Shown: one piece after another, positions 9,820 through 22,022 of the stretch
How the letters are laid out: every line of letters starts with the position of its first letter
Numbering within the stretch: the first letter of the stretch is position 1
Assembly: GCF_030272615.1 (NCBI RefSeq)
Contig: NC_081406.1
Coordinates: 263,216,624 to 263,280,623 of the forward strand
Reading direction: 5' to 3'
Origin: Cryptomeria japonica
Lineage: Eukaryota; Streptophyta; Pinopsida; Cupressales; Cupressaceae
DNA length: 64,000 bases
Program-made: the position numbers and the translations under genes
Notes under the pieces: generated by a model
Seen by the model: the letters and a program-made list of their open reading frames with translations, nothing else
Databases searched by the model: none
What the model was told of the DNA's origin: nothing

Positions 9820-12240
9820 AAACTACCGGACATGGGAAGGATACATCCGGATGGGCAGGTGATGGATTTGGATAAACTGCCAAACATGGGAAGGATGCAT
9901 CTCAATGGGTAGGGTGTGGATATATTGATTGATGAGAAAAGATAAGATGGTTGTGCAGGGTGTACAGATGGGAGAATTGATACTTGGATTTGGTTAACAC
10001 GTCATGGATGGGTGTTTGGATTACACGCAAGTCAATATAAGCTCAGGTTGATGGGAAAAGTTCAGTGTGATGGGGAAAGCTTAGTGTAAATGGGATAAAG
10101 CTCATTTTTAGTGTGATGGAGATCATAAATGGATTGGACAATATGGGATGGGGATTATGATTGGATTGGATTGGATTGGATTGGATGAGAGGAGCATAAA
10201 TGATTTCATATGATAGGATTGGATTGTGGATATAAGATAAAGGGAGTGGGACCAATGACAAGGGAGAACCAAGGCTTGGTCATGATAGGATAGAAGAATG
10301 AATGGGACCAAAGACGAGAAAACCTAGGCTTAGTAGAAAGATGGAATGAATGGAGAGATTGATTGGATAGGAGATGGATGGATTAAGTAGATGGAGTGAT
10401 AGGATATGGAGGAGTAAAGCCTGAAAGATAGGTGGAATGGGGATCCAAGAACTGTGTTGCAAAGGAGTGCAATGCCCCACATTAGAAGATAGTGCAATTA
10501 AGGATGGAAGAATGGTGGATAAAGATGCATGAGATGGAAGAATAGTGTGTATGGTATATGGATGGTGGAGGAATTTAGGCTTGCATTTTCCAAAGCATGC
10601 ATATAGATTATTTTTCCTCTAGCATGATCAAGACTAAAGGTAGGAAGGATGGGGTTAGATAGGATGAGGAATATGAAATGGAGGATATGGATAGGATAGA
10701 TGGATGATATGGATGGGATAGTAAAGATCAAAGAGAGGAAATGAGGAGGGACTTAGATAGGATGCAGATAGTGGATAAGGAATATGGAAGATGTGGATGG
10801 CAGGATGGCATAGATGAAGCTTGCCCCCAAGTGTAGACTGCAAGGGGATGGGGGAATACACATGATCTTATTTACCAATTTTTCATCATGGTACTTACCC
10901 AAGGTGCCACAAGAAGTGGTTTTCACCATTGGATGGGTTTTTTTACTTTTTTATTAATTTATTTATTTTTAATTTTTTTTTGCTTTTTCTGAATTTTTGG
11001 AAATAGTTTGGATGGATATGGATGGGAATAAGTGGATTTGGAAGATAGTGGATGGAAGAAGGACTCAAGCATCTAGTTTCGTGGATAGTATCCCTTAAAG
11101 ATGTGCTTCATTGAACCAATATAACTGGAGGTATGCTCGTAGATATTGGTAGAAATAGATGGGGAGATGAAATGGATGGAAGATACAGGGAGATAAGGAT
11201 TTATACAGAAGCTTGAATTAAAGGGATGGGATTATGGAAAATGGATGTTGGATGATGGATGGGGTTGTGGAAGACATGTGGATAAATAGATGGGGATGTT
11301 GGGAAGATCAACATTGGCACACACCCTGAAGGGTGGTGGAGTTGTGGAGAGGATTATAAATTAGATGGACGATCAAGTGTGGATGAGGACCCAAAATAGA
11401 TGAAGGGGATGAGGGACTTAAGCTAGTGCATTTTGGGACGTAAAGACCCAAAATGGATTTTGAAGATGGAGGGCTAGAGAACTTATGAGTGGAGGGAAAT
11501 TTTGGATTAGCAAGTTTGTATGCCAATTTGGATTTTACTTTGAGATGCATTTCTTCTATGAGTAGCTTGGGAACCCACATAGTTTTTGTTTTTTTTTCTT
11601 CTAGGGCCTTTGTGGCCTTTTGGATTTTTCCATCTTCTTTTGGATCATACTTTTCTTTTCTTGAGCATGTCTTTTTGATGGGACGCATTGATCCTTGGAT
11701 TTTTGTTGATTTTGGGCTTTATGCTTTTTATATTTGGCATCCAAATTGCTTCCAATAGCAATGGTGTGGGTGCATGAAGATGGATGACTTAGAGGATGTT
11801 GGAAGGAATTCAAGGATGTGTTCCTTCGTTGATCTTTCTTAGGGATCAATTGAGGTGATGGAGTGGTGGATGGAGGGATGTAAGGACCCAAGATGGATGG
11901 AAGGGATGAAGGGTTTGACTTTGGAACATAAGAACCCAAAATGGATATGCATGAGGAAGGAATGGATTTTAGGGCATAAGGACCCAAAAGGGGTTTGAAA
12001 GATGGGTGATGGAAATATTTGGATTTAGATGGAGGGATTTTAGATTTAGAAGATATGGAAGGTATACCAACATCTTGAACATGAGTTGTGTAGCCAAGGC
12101 CATATGAACCATTATTTTATTTGACTTGAATGGGTTCCAATATGCCTTGTTCATGGAGGCCTAACCCTTTCCCTTGATAATTCATTTTTTCACAAATTCT
12201 TTTTCCAATAGGATACTTATTATTTTGGAAACAAGATGCG
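9820..12240 (-). other. Low-complexity LARD interior (GGAT-rich on the plus strand)
   Basis: The plus strand is dominated by GGATGG, GGATAT and GATTGG words, including a run of GGATT pentamers at 10,158-10,186; the LARD's own sense strand is therefore C-rich and G-poor. Minus frames at 11,300-12,000 repeat a peptide like SILGPYVPKS several times, but with many stops. No retroelement domain is recognisable. A plus-strand T-rich insert occurs at 10,930-11,000. Confidence 0.5.
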
Positions 12241-12241
12241 A

Positions 12242-13309
12242 GTCCATTTTGAGGGGGATGGGATGTAGAAGGGATTGTAAGCTCTTGGAGGAAACTGAGT
12301 GGATGAAGGTGGAAGAGCCAAGTTGATAGATATGGGATTCATGGATATCTTGGATAGGGGTGATGGGATATTGTGTGGGAGTGGGATCTTGTGGGGGATT
12401 AGGAGGAATATTAGGATCTTGAGATGGATTGGTATCATGACATGGAGATGAAGGAATACTTTGATCTTGACTTGGGATGGGATCATGTGGTTGAGTGAAA
12501 GGGATAATTGGATATTGAGATGGAAGGGAATTATGGGAAGGAGTGAAGGGTAGACTTGGATTTTGAGATGGAGAGGCATCGTTAGATGGAGGGATGCTTT
12601 GATCTTGAGGTGGAAATGAATTTATGGTAGCATGCTCTGGAACATGCGCTTGACATGTTTGTCGTTGTGGGGATGGTGTGATGTCGAAGGATATGGATTC
12701 TTCAACTCGAGTAGATGGGGGGATGGTGGTATCGTGAAGCTTAGGGATTTGAGGGTTGTCTTGATTTGGAGGGGATGGAGGTGGATGGAGGAGTTGGGGG
12801 ATTGGGAAACTTTGTTTGAGGTGGGGATTTTGTCTCCTTTGCTAGTATTTCTTGGATAAAACTACGAAGAAAGGACTTGGAGGATGAGGATGTGTGGATT
12901 TTGGAGGATGAGGGTTATGTGCAGGTTTAGGATTAGATGGAATTTTGGATTGGGATATGGATGAGGGAGAAGATGGAGATATAGATGTTGGATAGGAGAG
13001 GCATGTGGATGAAGGATAATATGAAGACATGGATGGGGAATAAGATGGATTTCCCTTGTCAAAGGTAGGGGAAGGATAAGGGATATGAGATGGAATGGGA
13101 TTGGATACAATGTGTTGAGGTGGAATGGATGAAGATATGGTAGATGGATGGGAGGTTATGGGATTAACTTGGTAAGAGGGATCAGATGGGCATGATTGAT
13201 AAGGTGATCCTTGAACTTCCATAACCATTTCTTCAAACCAACCCATGATTTTTGAATGTGGATTTTGGGTAGCCAACTTTTTCTTTTGACAATTAAAGGG
13301 TAAAGTCAA
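12242..13309 (-). pseudogene. Pro/Ser/Gln-rich repetitive frame in the LARD, unidentified
   Basis: One minus frame (about 12,842-13,309) is open for 155 codons and reads Ser/Pro-rich text such as PSSPSSISQSKIPSNPKP. Lower down, another minus frame reads imperfect repeats of PSQDPNIPPNPPQDPTP type. No known domain is visible. The composition is what CCATC-rich DNA would give in any frame, so coding capacity is doubtful. If it is coding, it would be the LARD's only protein. Confidence 0.3.
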
Positions 13310-15060
13310 GATGATGAGAATGGGAAGACAATTTGGGATTTGATGAATAGACTTGATTGAGGAAAGTGGTGAGATGATGTTAGATGAAGATGAGGACTAG
13401 GACTTAGCAACTTCAAATTTGATTGAGAAATGATTGGACTCAATTTGATTTTCTTAGATTGGATTGGGTTGGATTGGATTGTATTGGATTGGTCCTTGAA
13501 TTAGGGAAATATTTATTTGATTAGGATAATATCTTTTTCCTTGGATTAGGAATTAGATGAGGTGTGAAATTGATGATGTGGACCACAAATCAAGGTGACA
13601 ACCACGCTCAGTAAAATTTAGACCTTTGGATTAGGATTAATTGATCAAGCCTTCTTCTACTTGGGATAGCCTTTCATTCCTAAGAAAAAGAGGGTAAAAG
13701 GATTAGGGATTTGATCAACCCAAAATGATTAAGAAAAGGTACTTGGGGGAGATTCTTTCCCAAGAACAAAAGCTAATTGATTGATTGATTAAAGTTAAAG
13801 GTCTAAATAAAACTTTCACAAAGTATTGACCTTAGGATGAGGTTGATTGATTGATTGATGATTGGATAATTTGATTGATTAGATTGATTAGGCTTGATTG
13901 GGATTTATTAGGTCGATGTGCTAAGTCCTCAAAGGTGGAAGGAAAATGATTATGAAAGAATAAATTGATGAGAAGAAGAAGAAGGGGAAGGTTACCAAAG
14001 ACTGGATTGATGATTAGATAGATATATTAGTTGGGGATTAATGATTGTTTGGATGGATGAAAATTCATTAGAGGTTTGACTTGAGCGGAGGGGTTTGACA
14101 GTGACATAGTGAAGATTGAAGGGTTTGGTTGAATGTTTGGTCAAGTTTTGGATGTTATCTACTCTTGGCAAGAGAAATCAAACAATGACAATCACATTGG
14201 CCAAGGAAACACTTTATGACAAGCGTAAAAGTGAAGGGGGCCTAGATTAGCCCAAATGAAATTTCACTGGTTTTGTACAAGATGAAGACATTCATCAAAC
14301 ATACAACTTAGACTAGAAGATGAAAACCATTCAATAGGCCTCTCACACAGGTGATACCTCAAACAAGCAAACAAATAGAGATTTTGGTAGCACTAGCTCC
14401 CCCTTACAGTGCACTCACTTCTCGGGCATACCAAATTCTCTTACCCCAAAGATCCGAGGATTTATTATATGGGGAATTCCTATCTCATCTTGAGTGGGTA
14501 CATGAGAGGTAACTTCGGGGTACGATCCGCATCCCCTGCACTATGAATGTGGGATTTTGGGCTACTAAACAAGGTTCTTAGTGTACTTCTGAGGGATCAC
14601 CAATCCAACGATGGATTCTTGAAGCAAACCACTTAAGCCTCTAACTAAGCTTATCGGTGCAAAGGGGGCCTCCACATACGTCAAATTCACTCAGCACTTT
14701 AGGTGCCTAACCAACATATTTATATAGCAGCTCAGAAAACTCCCTCGAGATCACGTCGGGAGAGTCGATATCCCTAACATGTCCCAATTCAAACTACCCT
14801 TGTGAGCTGATGAAATCCCTAATCAAGAATAGTCCTCAACTACAAAAGAAAAAAGTGGGTGTTGTCAATCACCTTTCTCATCACCCAAGGTTTGCGGAGG
14901 TGAGGGGAGAGGATAATAGGTGTGATGGTGGGTCCACCCTACACAATGTGCAAGTGTGCCAAACACAAAATACACATGTTCTTTTTAGGCCCAAATGAAA
15001 GATTTTTGCTAATCTAGAATGCAAGAAAAGAAACTAAATCTAGTGGAAAAGATGATAGTC
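13310..15060 (-). other. LARD leader region homologous to the Tat element leader
   Basis: No coding frame. Read on the minus strand, 14,180-14,800 matches blocks of plus-strand 32,230-32,830 in the same order: AGGGAT...CTCGAG, GAGCTGCTATA (14,721-14,733 here, 32,285 there), a GGCCCC block, GGCT(CT)TAAGTG, AGTAGCCCA and TAAAGTGTTT. 13,310-14,180 is GATT-rich low-complexity sequence. Confidence 0.55.
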
Positions 15061-15462
15061 TTCAACAAAACATCCTGCAAAAGAGTGTTAGTAGTCTGAT
15101 TTTATGTCTTGGATATGCGAAAAAGTTGCAAGGACAGAGCAAAGTTAGCAAAATTTTGAAATAAGCACTTACAACGGAGACGTTGAAGTGCAAGCGCAAA
15201 TGTTGAAATGTTTGCACATACGTTGACTGAGGCCCTACACAAAAAAAGTTAGCATGCAAATTCAAATTTAAAAAATTGAGAGAAGGCAGGATTAAATGGA
15301 GACGCTAAAGTGCAAGTGCAGACATTGAAATAGTTGCACAGATGTTGATTGAGGTCCAGCACAAAAAAAAAAAAAAAAAAAGATTAACCTGCAAAAATTC
15401 AAAATTTTAAATTTAAAAACAAGCGGGAAAAGTATCCAAGCAGAGACATTGAAGTATGCATA

Positions 15463-15626
15463 GACGTTGATCTGTAAAATTAATGCATGTGCATACATTG
15501 ATCTGTGTATTGACGTATGTGTAAACATTGATCTGTGGATCAGTGCATGCGCAAACATTGATCTGTGGATCAACACATGTGTAGACATTGATTTGTGGAT
15601 CAGCGCATGCGCAGACGTTGATCTGA
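15463..15626. repeat. 30-bp minisatellite in the LARD leader
   Basis: About five and a half copies with a 30-bp period; the anchor CATTGATCTGTGGATCA recurs at 15,495, 15,525, 15,555, 15,585 and 15,615. Copies include GCATGCGC and GATCTGTGGATC. The spacing is a multiple of three, so both strands give 10-residue peptide repeats, which I regard as incidental. Confidence 0.85.
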
Positions 15627-15820
15627 AATTTTTAATGAAAAAAATTCAAAAAAAAGTTTAGCGAGAAAATTTAAATTTAAATGAAGATGTTGAAGGAATA
15701 AAGTGGAGATGTCAAAACAGCATAGCGGAGATGCTGAAATGCACACATAGATGTCGATCTGCTAACCTACGAGGCAAATGCTTAAAATACAACAAAAAAC
15801 ATTAGCTAAAAGGGACGTGG

Positions 15821-15838
15821 ATCCCATCCGATGTGCCA
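15821..15838 (-). other. LARD primer-binding site
   Basis: On the minus strand TGGCACATCGGATGGGAT starts 3 nt after the LTR's terminal CA. I cannot match it with certainty to a plant tRNA 3' end. Confidence 0.45.
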
Positions 15839-15841
15839 AAA

Positions 15842-17298
15842 TGAACCAAGGGAAAATCCACAAGAGGGTTAATGGTTAGATTCAATCAAAATAAGCATAA
15901 AACATATATTCAAATGGAATAAAAACCATTATACCTTTATGTGAAGCTCTCTTGTCCTCCGATTGAGCCTTTGATGAAGCAGAGAAGTGCCCTATCTCCA
16001 CTTGATTGGATTGGCTCCAAGATGGGATGTGGATTTCTGTCCACTACACAATAAAAGGATAGGATAGGAATGATAATGTTGATGTATGGATTGCCTAAGT
16101 GTGGAATGATTTTGGCATTATGATGATATGGGTGGATGATTGCTAAGCATACTTGGACAACATAAGATTATTGACTTGATGGATAAAAATGAAGGGGAGG
16201 AGACCCCATTTTATAGATTGGAAGGGAAAGGAATAGACAGTTGAGATTGAAGATGAATCAAGGGTGGAGATTGAAGGAAGGTGGAGACATGGATTGAGAG
16301 GACAAGGTGTGGAAACCAAGAGATTTGCCATAAAGGCATTTCTTGTCTCCACACTCCACAAAGTGCATGGGGAAGAGATCCTCAAGAACCTTGGGGGAAT
16401 AAAAAGGAATTTAAAATTCCTTGGGAGAGGATAAAGGAATTAAAAATTCTCGAATAATGGATTGCATGGACAGCATAATATTACTGGCTTGATGGATGAA
16501 AATGAAGGGGAGGAGACCACAATTTATAGATTGGAGGAGGCCAAAATGGAGGGCCAAGATGAGATGAAGGGTTAGGATTGAAAGAAAGATTGGGAGAGAA
16601 ATGAGAGGATAAGGTGTGGGATTCAAGAGATTTTCCATAAAAGCATTTCTTATCTCCACACCTCTCAAGGTACATGGGGAAGAGAAAAATGAATTAAAAA
16701 TTCCTTGGAGAAAGGGGAGAGGAATTAAAAATTCCAAAATAAGAGGATGTGTGGGAAGACTAAATGGATGAAGGAATTAAAAAATCCTTGCGAAGAGGAG
16801 GCATGGGGAGATTCAAAGAATTTGAATTTTTTTGAAAGGATCAAGGTGATTAGGGATGTGTAAATGATTAAGGAGATTGTTTAGATGACTTGAGTGATTA
16901 GAGTGCAAGTGGGAAAGTTAGGAGGATGTGAGATGAGGAGAGAGAATGAGTGGAGGAATATAAATTTGAGGAATAATGGTAATCATGCTTTTAGAGTAAT
17001 TAATTAGACTAAGTGAGGATTAGAAGAAATGATTTGTAGGAATCATATGATTAGTTTAGTTAATTGAAATTAATTAACTAAGCAAGGTTTAGAAGAAATA
17101 AACGATATTTGAAATGATTTTAGAAGAATGGGGAATAATTAATCTTGATAAATTAATTATAGGACTATAGTGATAAAATTAATTAAATTTAATTTAATTA
17201 ATTTTAAGAAGAAAGGGACCAACACAATTAAATTAATTAATTATGTTGACAAGATTAAATTAATTAAATATTAATTTAATTAAATTTAGATGTCTACA
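15842..17298 (-). repeat. 5' LTR of the LARD
   Basis: 1,457 bp, TGTAGACATC to CTTGGTTCA on the minus strand. It is 299 bp longer than the other LTR because a segment is duplicated: the block GAAGGGGAGGAGACC occurs near 16,190 and again near 16,504. Confidence 0.8.
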
Positions 17299-17960
17299 AT
17301 ATCTATTATATTTTACCTAAGTATTGATATCGCAAAAACCTTGAGTTAGGTTTAGTAGCATTAGTTGAGTTACATAATGTTGATGCATCTAGACTAAAGA
17401 GTGTTTCATGTATAATACCTTTAGCTATCACCAAATTTCCAATATCCAACTTGCAACCCTTCTCATCAAAGGTATCATCTTAGAAATATAAATAATATTT
17501 CCTATCAAACCTAGAATTTAAAAAATAATAGATTTTTCTCACTCTTGCATTTATGAAAGACAGTTTTAACTTTTCTCAACTATATAAATATATTTGTTAT
17601 AAGTAAGGAAAGGATGCCCTTCTTAACACCCATTCTTATAATTCTAGTCCCTATGAGGAGCCATTTTGTATGATGCTTTCATCAACCAAGAATAATCTCA
17701 ATAATGTCAATATATACAATATCATCACTTTACCTTGCTCATTAGTTTTAGAGAATTTATTAGAGTAATCAACCTTTTTCTTGGACTTCAACTTCTTTAT
17801 GTGATTTTTGCTACCATAATTCCATCACTTCCATTTGGATTTATTAGGAGATATAGACCTATCATCCTTCTTGGACTTATTTACTCAACCCTTCTTACCC
17901 CATCTATCCTTTGGTCTACCCCTTACAACCAAGGAGTTACTTGAGGAATTGTCTATGAAA
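17299..17960 (-). pseudogene. Copia gag C-terminus and protease/pre-integrase region (first piece)
   Basis: On the minus strand, from the high end: SLVVRGRPKDRWGKKG, a basic Lys/Ser stretch, then a degenerate zinc knuckle WNYGSKNHIKK. A decayed protease region follows, then KGCKLDIGNLVIAKGIIHET, which fits the segment between protease and integrase, and RFLRYQYLGKI, which fits the LWHxRLGHI pre-integrase motif. Stops and frameshifts are frequent. The LARD interrupts it at 17,299. It belongs to the same general copia type as the plus-strand copy at 21-26 kb, whose gag has VRGRPKEKGKK at the same place. Confidence 0.6.
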
Positions 17961-19418
17961 TTTATTTCAAATAGTACACTTAATAGGGTAAGTGCACCAA
18001 TATGGGGGACCAAAAGGGGGTTTGAAGTGGCCATTTTTTCTAAAATCAGGAAAGCTTGATCTTGGATCAGGAATTGAAGATAGTTACGCTCAAAATTTGA
18101 AGATGCAATAAGAACAAGAATTAGAGTTTTATCAATCTGCTTTCTAAGTTACTTCTTTTTTAATGGTGGAGATTAAGGGGTTCAAAAAGGGGTGCACACA
18201 AAGTGGTCTTATTTTTATCAAATAACATAACATAGCATTGAAAGGAAACTTGTAGCTACATAATGATAATTTCCACATTACCCATAAGAGAAATCTATGC
18301 AAATAAGTATTTAGAATCCATACACAAGAATAAAAATGCTCATCAAAGATGATACAAGATATACCTTGGGGAAACCCTCAAAAGGGAAAAACTCAAGCTC
18401 CAAAAACATCTATACTCCATGTGTTATTTAGCAATGCAACATTACAATACATCTTCAGAGTTCTTCACAAACACTTTTGAAACACAAGCACTCCATGTGA
18501 ACAAGCATCTGACCACATATCCCATGTCATACTTCAAACCCTCACAAATGTTAAACAAGAGATGCTCTCAACCCCTTAGCTAAAATGGCCAACAAACTCA
18601 CCTTAAACAACTATCCCTTTGGCTTGTTTTGTAGAAACAAGCTCCCACAAAACCACCAAGTGGTATAACATAAAACCATGTAACTAATACCATGAGATTA
18701 CAAAAGCATTGACCCAACATTTAATATTGTGTAGTTTATTAATTAATTTTCTTCAATATTAAATAAATACATTTCATGTTATATACAACACATAAAGTGA
18801 CCCTAAGAATGTTAACTCATAGTGATGCACTGTCATCTAGCTCCCCCTAAGTGCACCACACATGTAATAATAAATTAAACATTATAAATATTATGCAAGG
18901 TGTACAACACCTAATTCTTAACAAGCATCTTGTGTGACACCCATAAAATGTCAGCTTTTTTTAATATTTTAAAAATTATTTCAGTGAAAAATTAACTAAC
19001 ACCATGTAGTTTATGCCCACTTTGTTTGCTAAATTTTTAGTAAATATATGATTTTTAATAATATTTGAGGTAGACACATCTTGAAAAACAAAAAATTGAG
19101 TATGCTCCCCCCTAAAATTTTAAAAAACTAATCAAATTTTTTTTTTTTTAATAGATGTAGAATGGAGTCTAGTTTCTAAAAATGTAATTTGTTTCAGAAA
19201 CATATTAACGAGTAAAAAGTTATACCCAAAATACCACATAGTAGTTTCTGACAAAAAATGGACATACAAACAAAATAAATTAAAGATGAATACCTTAACA
19301 TACTCAAAACAAGAAAAAAGTTACATGGTTAGAAAACTAAGAGAGCTTAATGTCATCATGGTATTTTTTAACTTACTAAAACACATGCAAACCTAATGAA
19401 GAGCACACTTGAAAATGT
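17961..19418. other. Unassigned AT-rich repeat-like DNA
   Basis: No frame resembles a known protein. 18,360-18,970 (for example GGGGAAACCCTCAAAAGGG at 18,368) has the look of a minus-strand LTR, but no partner repeat, PBS or PPT is found. 19,080-19,160 is A/T homopolymer-rich. Confidence 0.3.
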
Positions 19419-21339
19419 GTGAAGTTTTTTTACAATTTGAAAAAACACATCTTTTGGTGTTTAAATGGTCGTCATGTTGCGAAAATAGTTTCTCAACCTT
19501 ACATTTACATGAGGTTACTCATTATAGTAAGTTTTCGTTTGAGCACGAAATGGTGTGAAATTCTCCCCGAAGCTTCTAGTTGGCTAGATAAGCATTTCAA
19601 AAAGTTATGTCACAAGATCGCAACTAGATTTGAAGATATTAAAGTTTTCATTTTTGGAGGGTGCAATGAAAGGTTTAAATTTAATTTTGAGGACTTCAGA
19701 GTCTCTGAAACACCCTGAAAAGTGGGCTTAAATGGTGTAGCAGATTATGAGACAATAGAGCACTTTGCGAGCTTTCCAGCGCTTCAAATAGTTCGTCAAT
19801 AAGACAAACAACTCACAAGTTATGGCCTCCAGAAGTTTGTACTCCTAAAATAGAAAATATAAAATGCACCGGACACATAAATGAGCTGTAAAAGGGAGGG
19901 ACACATGTTGATGTGTGTTTTGACACATCATAAGGCATCTAGATTGGAGACAAGGTCAGCTATATCTTATTGGGTGGTTTTAGCCAATAGTTTTGTAATA
20001 CCGTTTGACGGTTTCTTGTATTGTATCTCTTATATAGGAGGTGTGTGAGATAGAGGTTGTGTGTAAGAGTCTTATGGCTATTGAGTTACCTCTAAATTTC
20101 TGATTAGTGGTACTCCTGCAAAAAACTTGTTCTACAAGTATATTGTAATCTATTATTGATTGTTGAATAATATATTTTAGAGGGTAAAAGTACAAAGCTA
20201 TGTCACACTTTTATAAAAGAAATAGTCAATCTGGATTCAACTTTTAAATTAAATCAATAAAAAGTGAAATATATGTTTTGTATTTTGAAATGATGTAAAC
20301 TAATAAATTTGATATTTTTTTGTCTATTTTATGTTTATAATTTTAACATAAAATTAAAAAATTATTTGAATGTAGTTTTTTATGAAGTAAACACTATAAT
20401 TTAGTTGTTGATAAAATATTGAAATTGAAGTTACACTCATCACACTCTATTTAGTTAATTTTACCTTTTTCATTTTATTTTTTGTGTATATTGATAACTT
20501 GAAACTTTAGTGTATAGATATTTTTTTACTATTTTTTATAAATATATATTTTTCAATAAATTTGAAAAGTTGTGTGTGCTGAAATATAACTCTTTCCAAT
20601 TCCCACCACCTTTTTTCTTAATTATTTATCCAAATTAAAAAAGAATTATATCTTCTTGACATAGATTTCTTTTCTCTACTGCATCATATTTTTTTCAAAT
20701 TTTTAAAATAAATTTTAGTATTTTTCCTTGACAAGATAATCAACCTTATATTTTAGTGTTGATGACCTACTTTCAATAAAAATAAAATATTAAATATAAA
20801 AACTAATTAAAATATTAAAAGATATATATTTTGAAAAATTCACTTATAGATCTATTAAAGCGTATTTTTACATTTTAAAAAATATTATTTATAAGAGTAG
20901 GAGTTGTTGAAACATTGAGTTTTTTTATTTTTTTTGTAATTAGACCCAAAGTGACATAAAATATACATTTGGTAAACACTTCTAATTGAGAAATTTGTGT
21001 TCCATATACAACTTAGCTATAATGAATATATATAGACCATATGTTTGACTAAGATTCATTTTTAACTATAATTACTTAATGTCACTTGTGTTGATAGGTT
21101 GGTCTGAAACATGACATGGTTTTGTGCTTTTACCGTTGATTTTCTTTTGGAGTGTGGGGTTTTCTTCCCAAAAGGGTTTTCCCCACGTAAATCACTGTGT
21201 TGTTGTGTTGTGGTATGAATGTTATTATGTTTATTTTTATTAACTTTCTATAACGGTGGTAACAATCTATAAAAAAATCTACATTACCCTCCTCTCAAGG
21301 TTAGTGTAGGAAGTTGTTCCGCTATTTAACTTCTTTACA
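19419..21339 (+). repeat. 5' LTR of the plus-strand copia (start fuzzy), interrupted
   Basis: The right end is clear: TTAACTTCTTTACA followed by AG and the PBS. Typical LTR text includes GAGCTTTCCAGCGCTTCAAA (19,770), a TATA-like CTTATATAGG (20,029) and GGGTTTTCCCCACGTAAATC (21,173). The middle is displaced by a TIR element. The left end could not be fixed without the other LTR. Confidence 0.5.
20183..21134. mobile_element. Non-coding TIR element in the copia LTR
   Basis: The ends are inverted repeats: GGTAAAAGTACAAAGCTATG at 20,183 and, on the opposite strand from 21,134, GGTAAAAGCACAAAACCATG; 20 of 24 terminal bases agree. The 952-bp interior is very AT-rich without a gene. It separates two parts of LTR-like sequence. 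I did not find a convincing target duplication, so the superfamily is unknown. Confidence 0.55.
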
Positions 21340-21341
21340 AG

Positions 21342-21353
21342 TGGCATCAGAGC
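21342..21353 (+). other. Copia primer-binding site
   Basis: TGGCATCAGAGC, one change from TGGTATCAGAGC, the standard PBS complementary to plant initiator tRNA-Met, 2 nt after the LTR end. Confidence 0.8.
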
Positions 21354-21463
21354 CTGATCACCTTTGGTTTCAATTGTGAGTTGTTGGTTTTTTTGAACTA
21401 ATCCGGATTTGAGTGGGAGCTTGTGATGAAGACACTTTTTTATTTTGTTGCGGGAATTTTTAG

Positions 21464-22022
21464 ATGACAAATTCGTCAAGGAGAATAGAGGTGGAGAAAT
21501 TTAATGGTAGTAATTTTGATATGTGGAAGGTGAAGATGGAAGATCTTCTAATAGATCGAGATCTATGGGATGTTGTTGATGTGAATGTCTCAAGACCTGC
21601 AGATCCTACTACGGTTTCTCAGTATGATGTTATGGACTAAAAAGCTAAGGTTCTAATTAGATTGTGTGTGGCATACTTTGTTCTGATCAATGTCCACGAA
21701 GAGAACACTACAAAGAAGTTATGGACTAAGATTGGTGAGATGTATCAAGTCAAATCTTTATTAAATCAGATTTTCTTGAGAAAGAAATTGTATTCCTTGA
21801 AGATGGAAGAAGGTGAACGAATTGCAGACCATTTGGAATAATTTAATATGTTGGTGGCTCAATTAGTATCTATTGGTGTTAAGATGGACGAAGAGGAGAA
21901 ATGTCATATCTTGCTTTATTCTTTGCTTGATTCATGGGATTCTCTTGTTATGGCTATCGGTAGTACTTATGTTGTTTTGAAGTCTAAAGATGTGGTGGGT
22001 GCCCTACTTGGTGAAGAGATGT
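21464..22022 (+). pseudogene. Copia gag, N-terminal part
   Basis: From ATG 21,464 the frame reads FNGSNFDMWKVKMEDLL, LWDVVD, then a stop, KAKVLIRLC, KKLWTKIGEMY, FLRKKLYSLKMEEGE, another stop, and MDEEEKCHILLYSLLDSWD. This is the usual copia gag (UBN2 / Retrotran_gag_2 type) and ends LGEEM, where an insertion splits it. Removing 22,023-23,677 plus one 5-bp copy restores the frame into RKVSISSKEAL. Two TAA stops (near 21,638 and 21,839) make this a pseudogene. Confidence 0.85.
22018..22022. repeat. Target-site duplication GATGT, left copy
   Basis: GATGT at 22,018-22,022 is repeated at 23,678-23,682, directly flanking a TG...CA bounded insertion; the copia gag frame is continuous across the two copies. 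Confidence 0.7.

Larger units (their letters stand above)
7945..17298 (-). mobile_element. Non-autonomous large LTR element (LARD), minus orientation
   Basis: Two LTRs in the same orientation flank 6.7 kb with no gag or pol domain. On the minus strand the element starts TGTAGACATC (17,298), has a PBS directly after the first LTR and a purine tract (AAAGAGGGAAAAAA) directly before the second. Flanks are ATATT (7,940-7,944) and ATATC (17,299-17,303), a probable 5-bp target duplication with one mutation. It lies in the pre-integrase region of the minus-strand copia. Its leader and a 20-nt pre-PPT motif are shared with the Tat/PMD elements at 30-57 kb, so it is probably a non-autonomous member of that clade. 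Confidence 0.8.

Noticed and set aside
12632-12859. Plus-strand open frame in the LARD interior
   Set aside because: It lies antisense to the element in low-complexity GGAT-rich DNA, with a composition-driven Trp/Gly-rich peptide and no family resemblance.
15463-15626. CRISPR-like array
   Set aside because: 30-bp units are head to tail without unique spacers; this is a minisatellite in a plant retroelement.
19419-19718. 99-codon plus frame as a small gene
   Set aside because: The nucleotide text (GAGCTTTCCAGCGCTTCAAA nearby) is typical of plant copia LTRs; the frame is probably chance.
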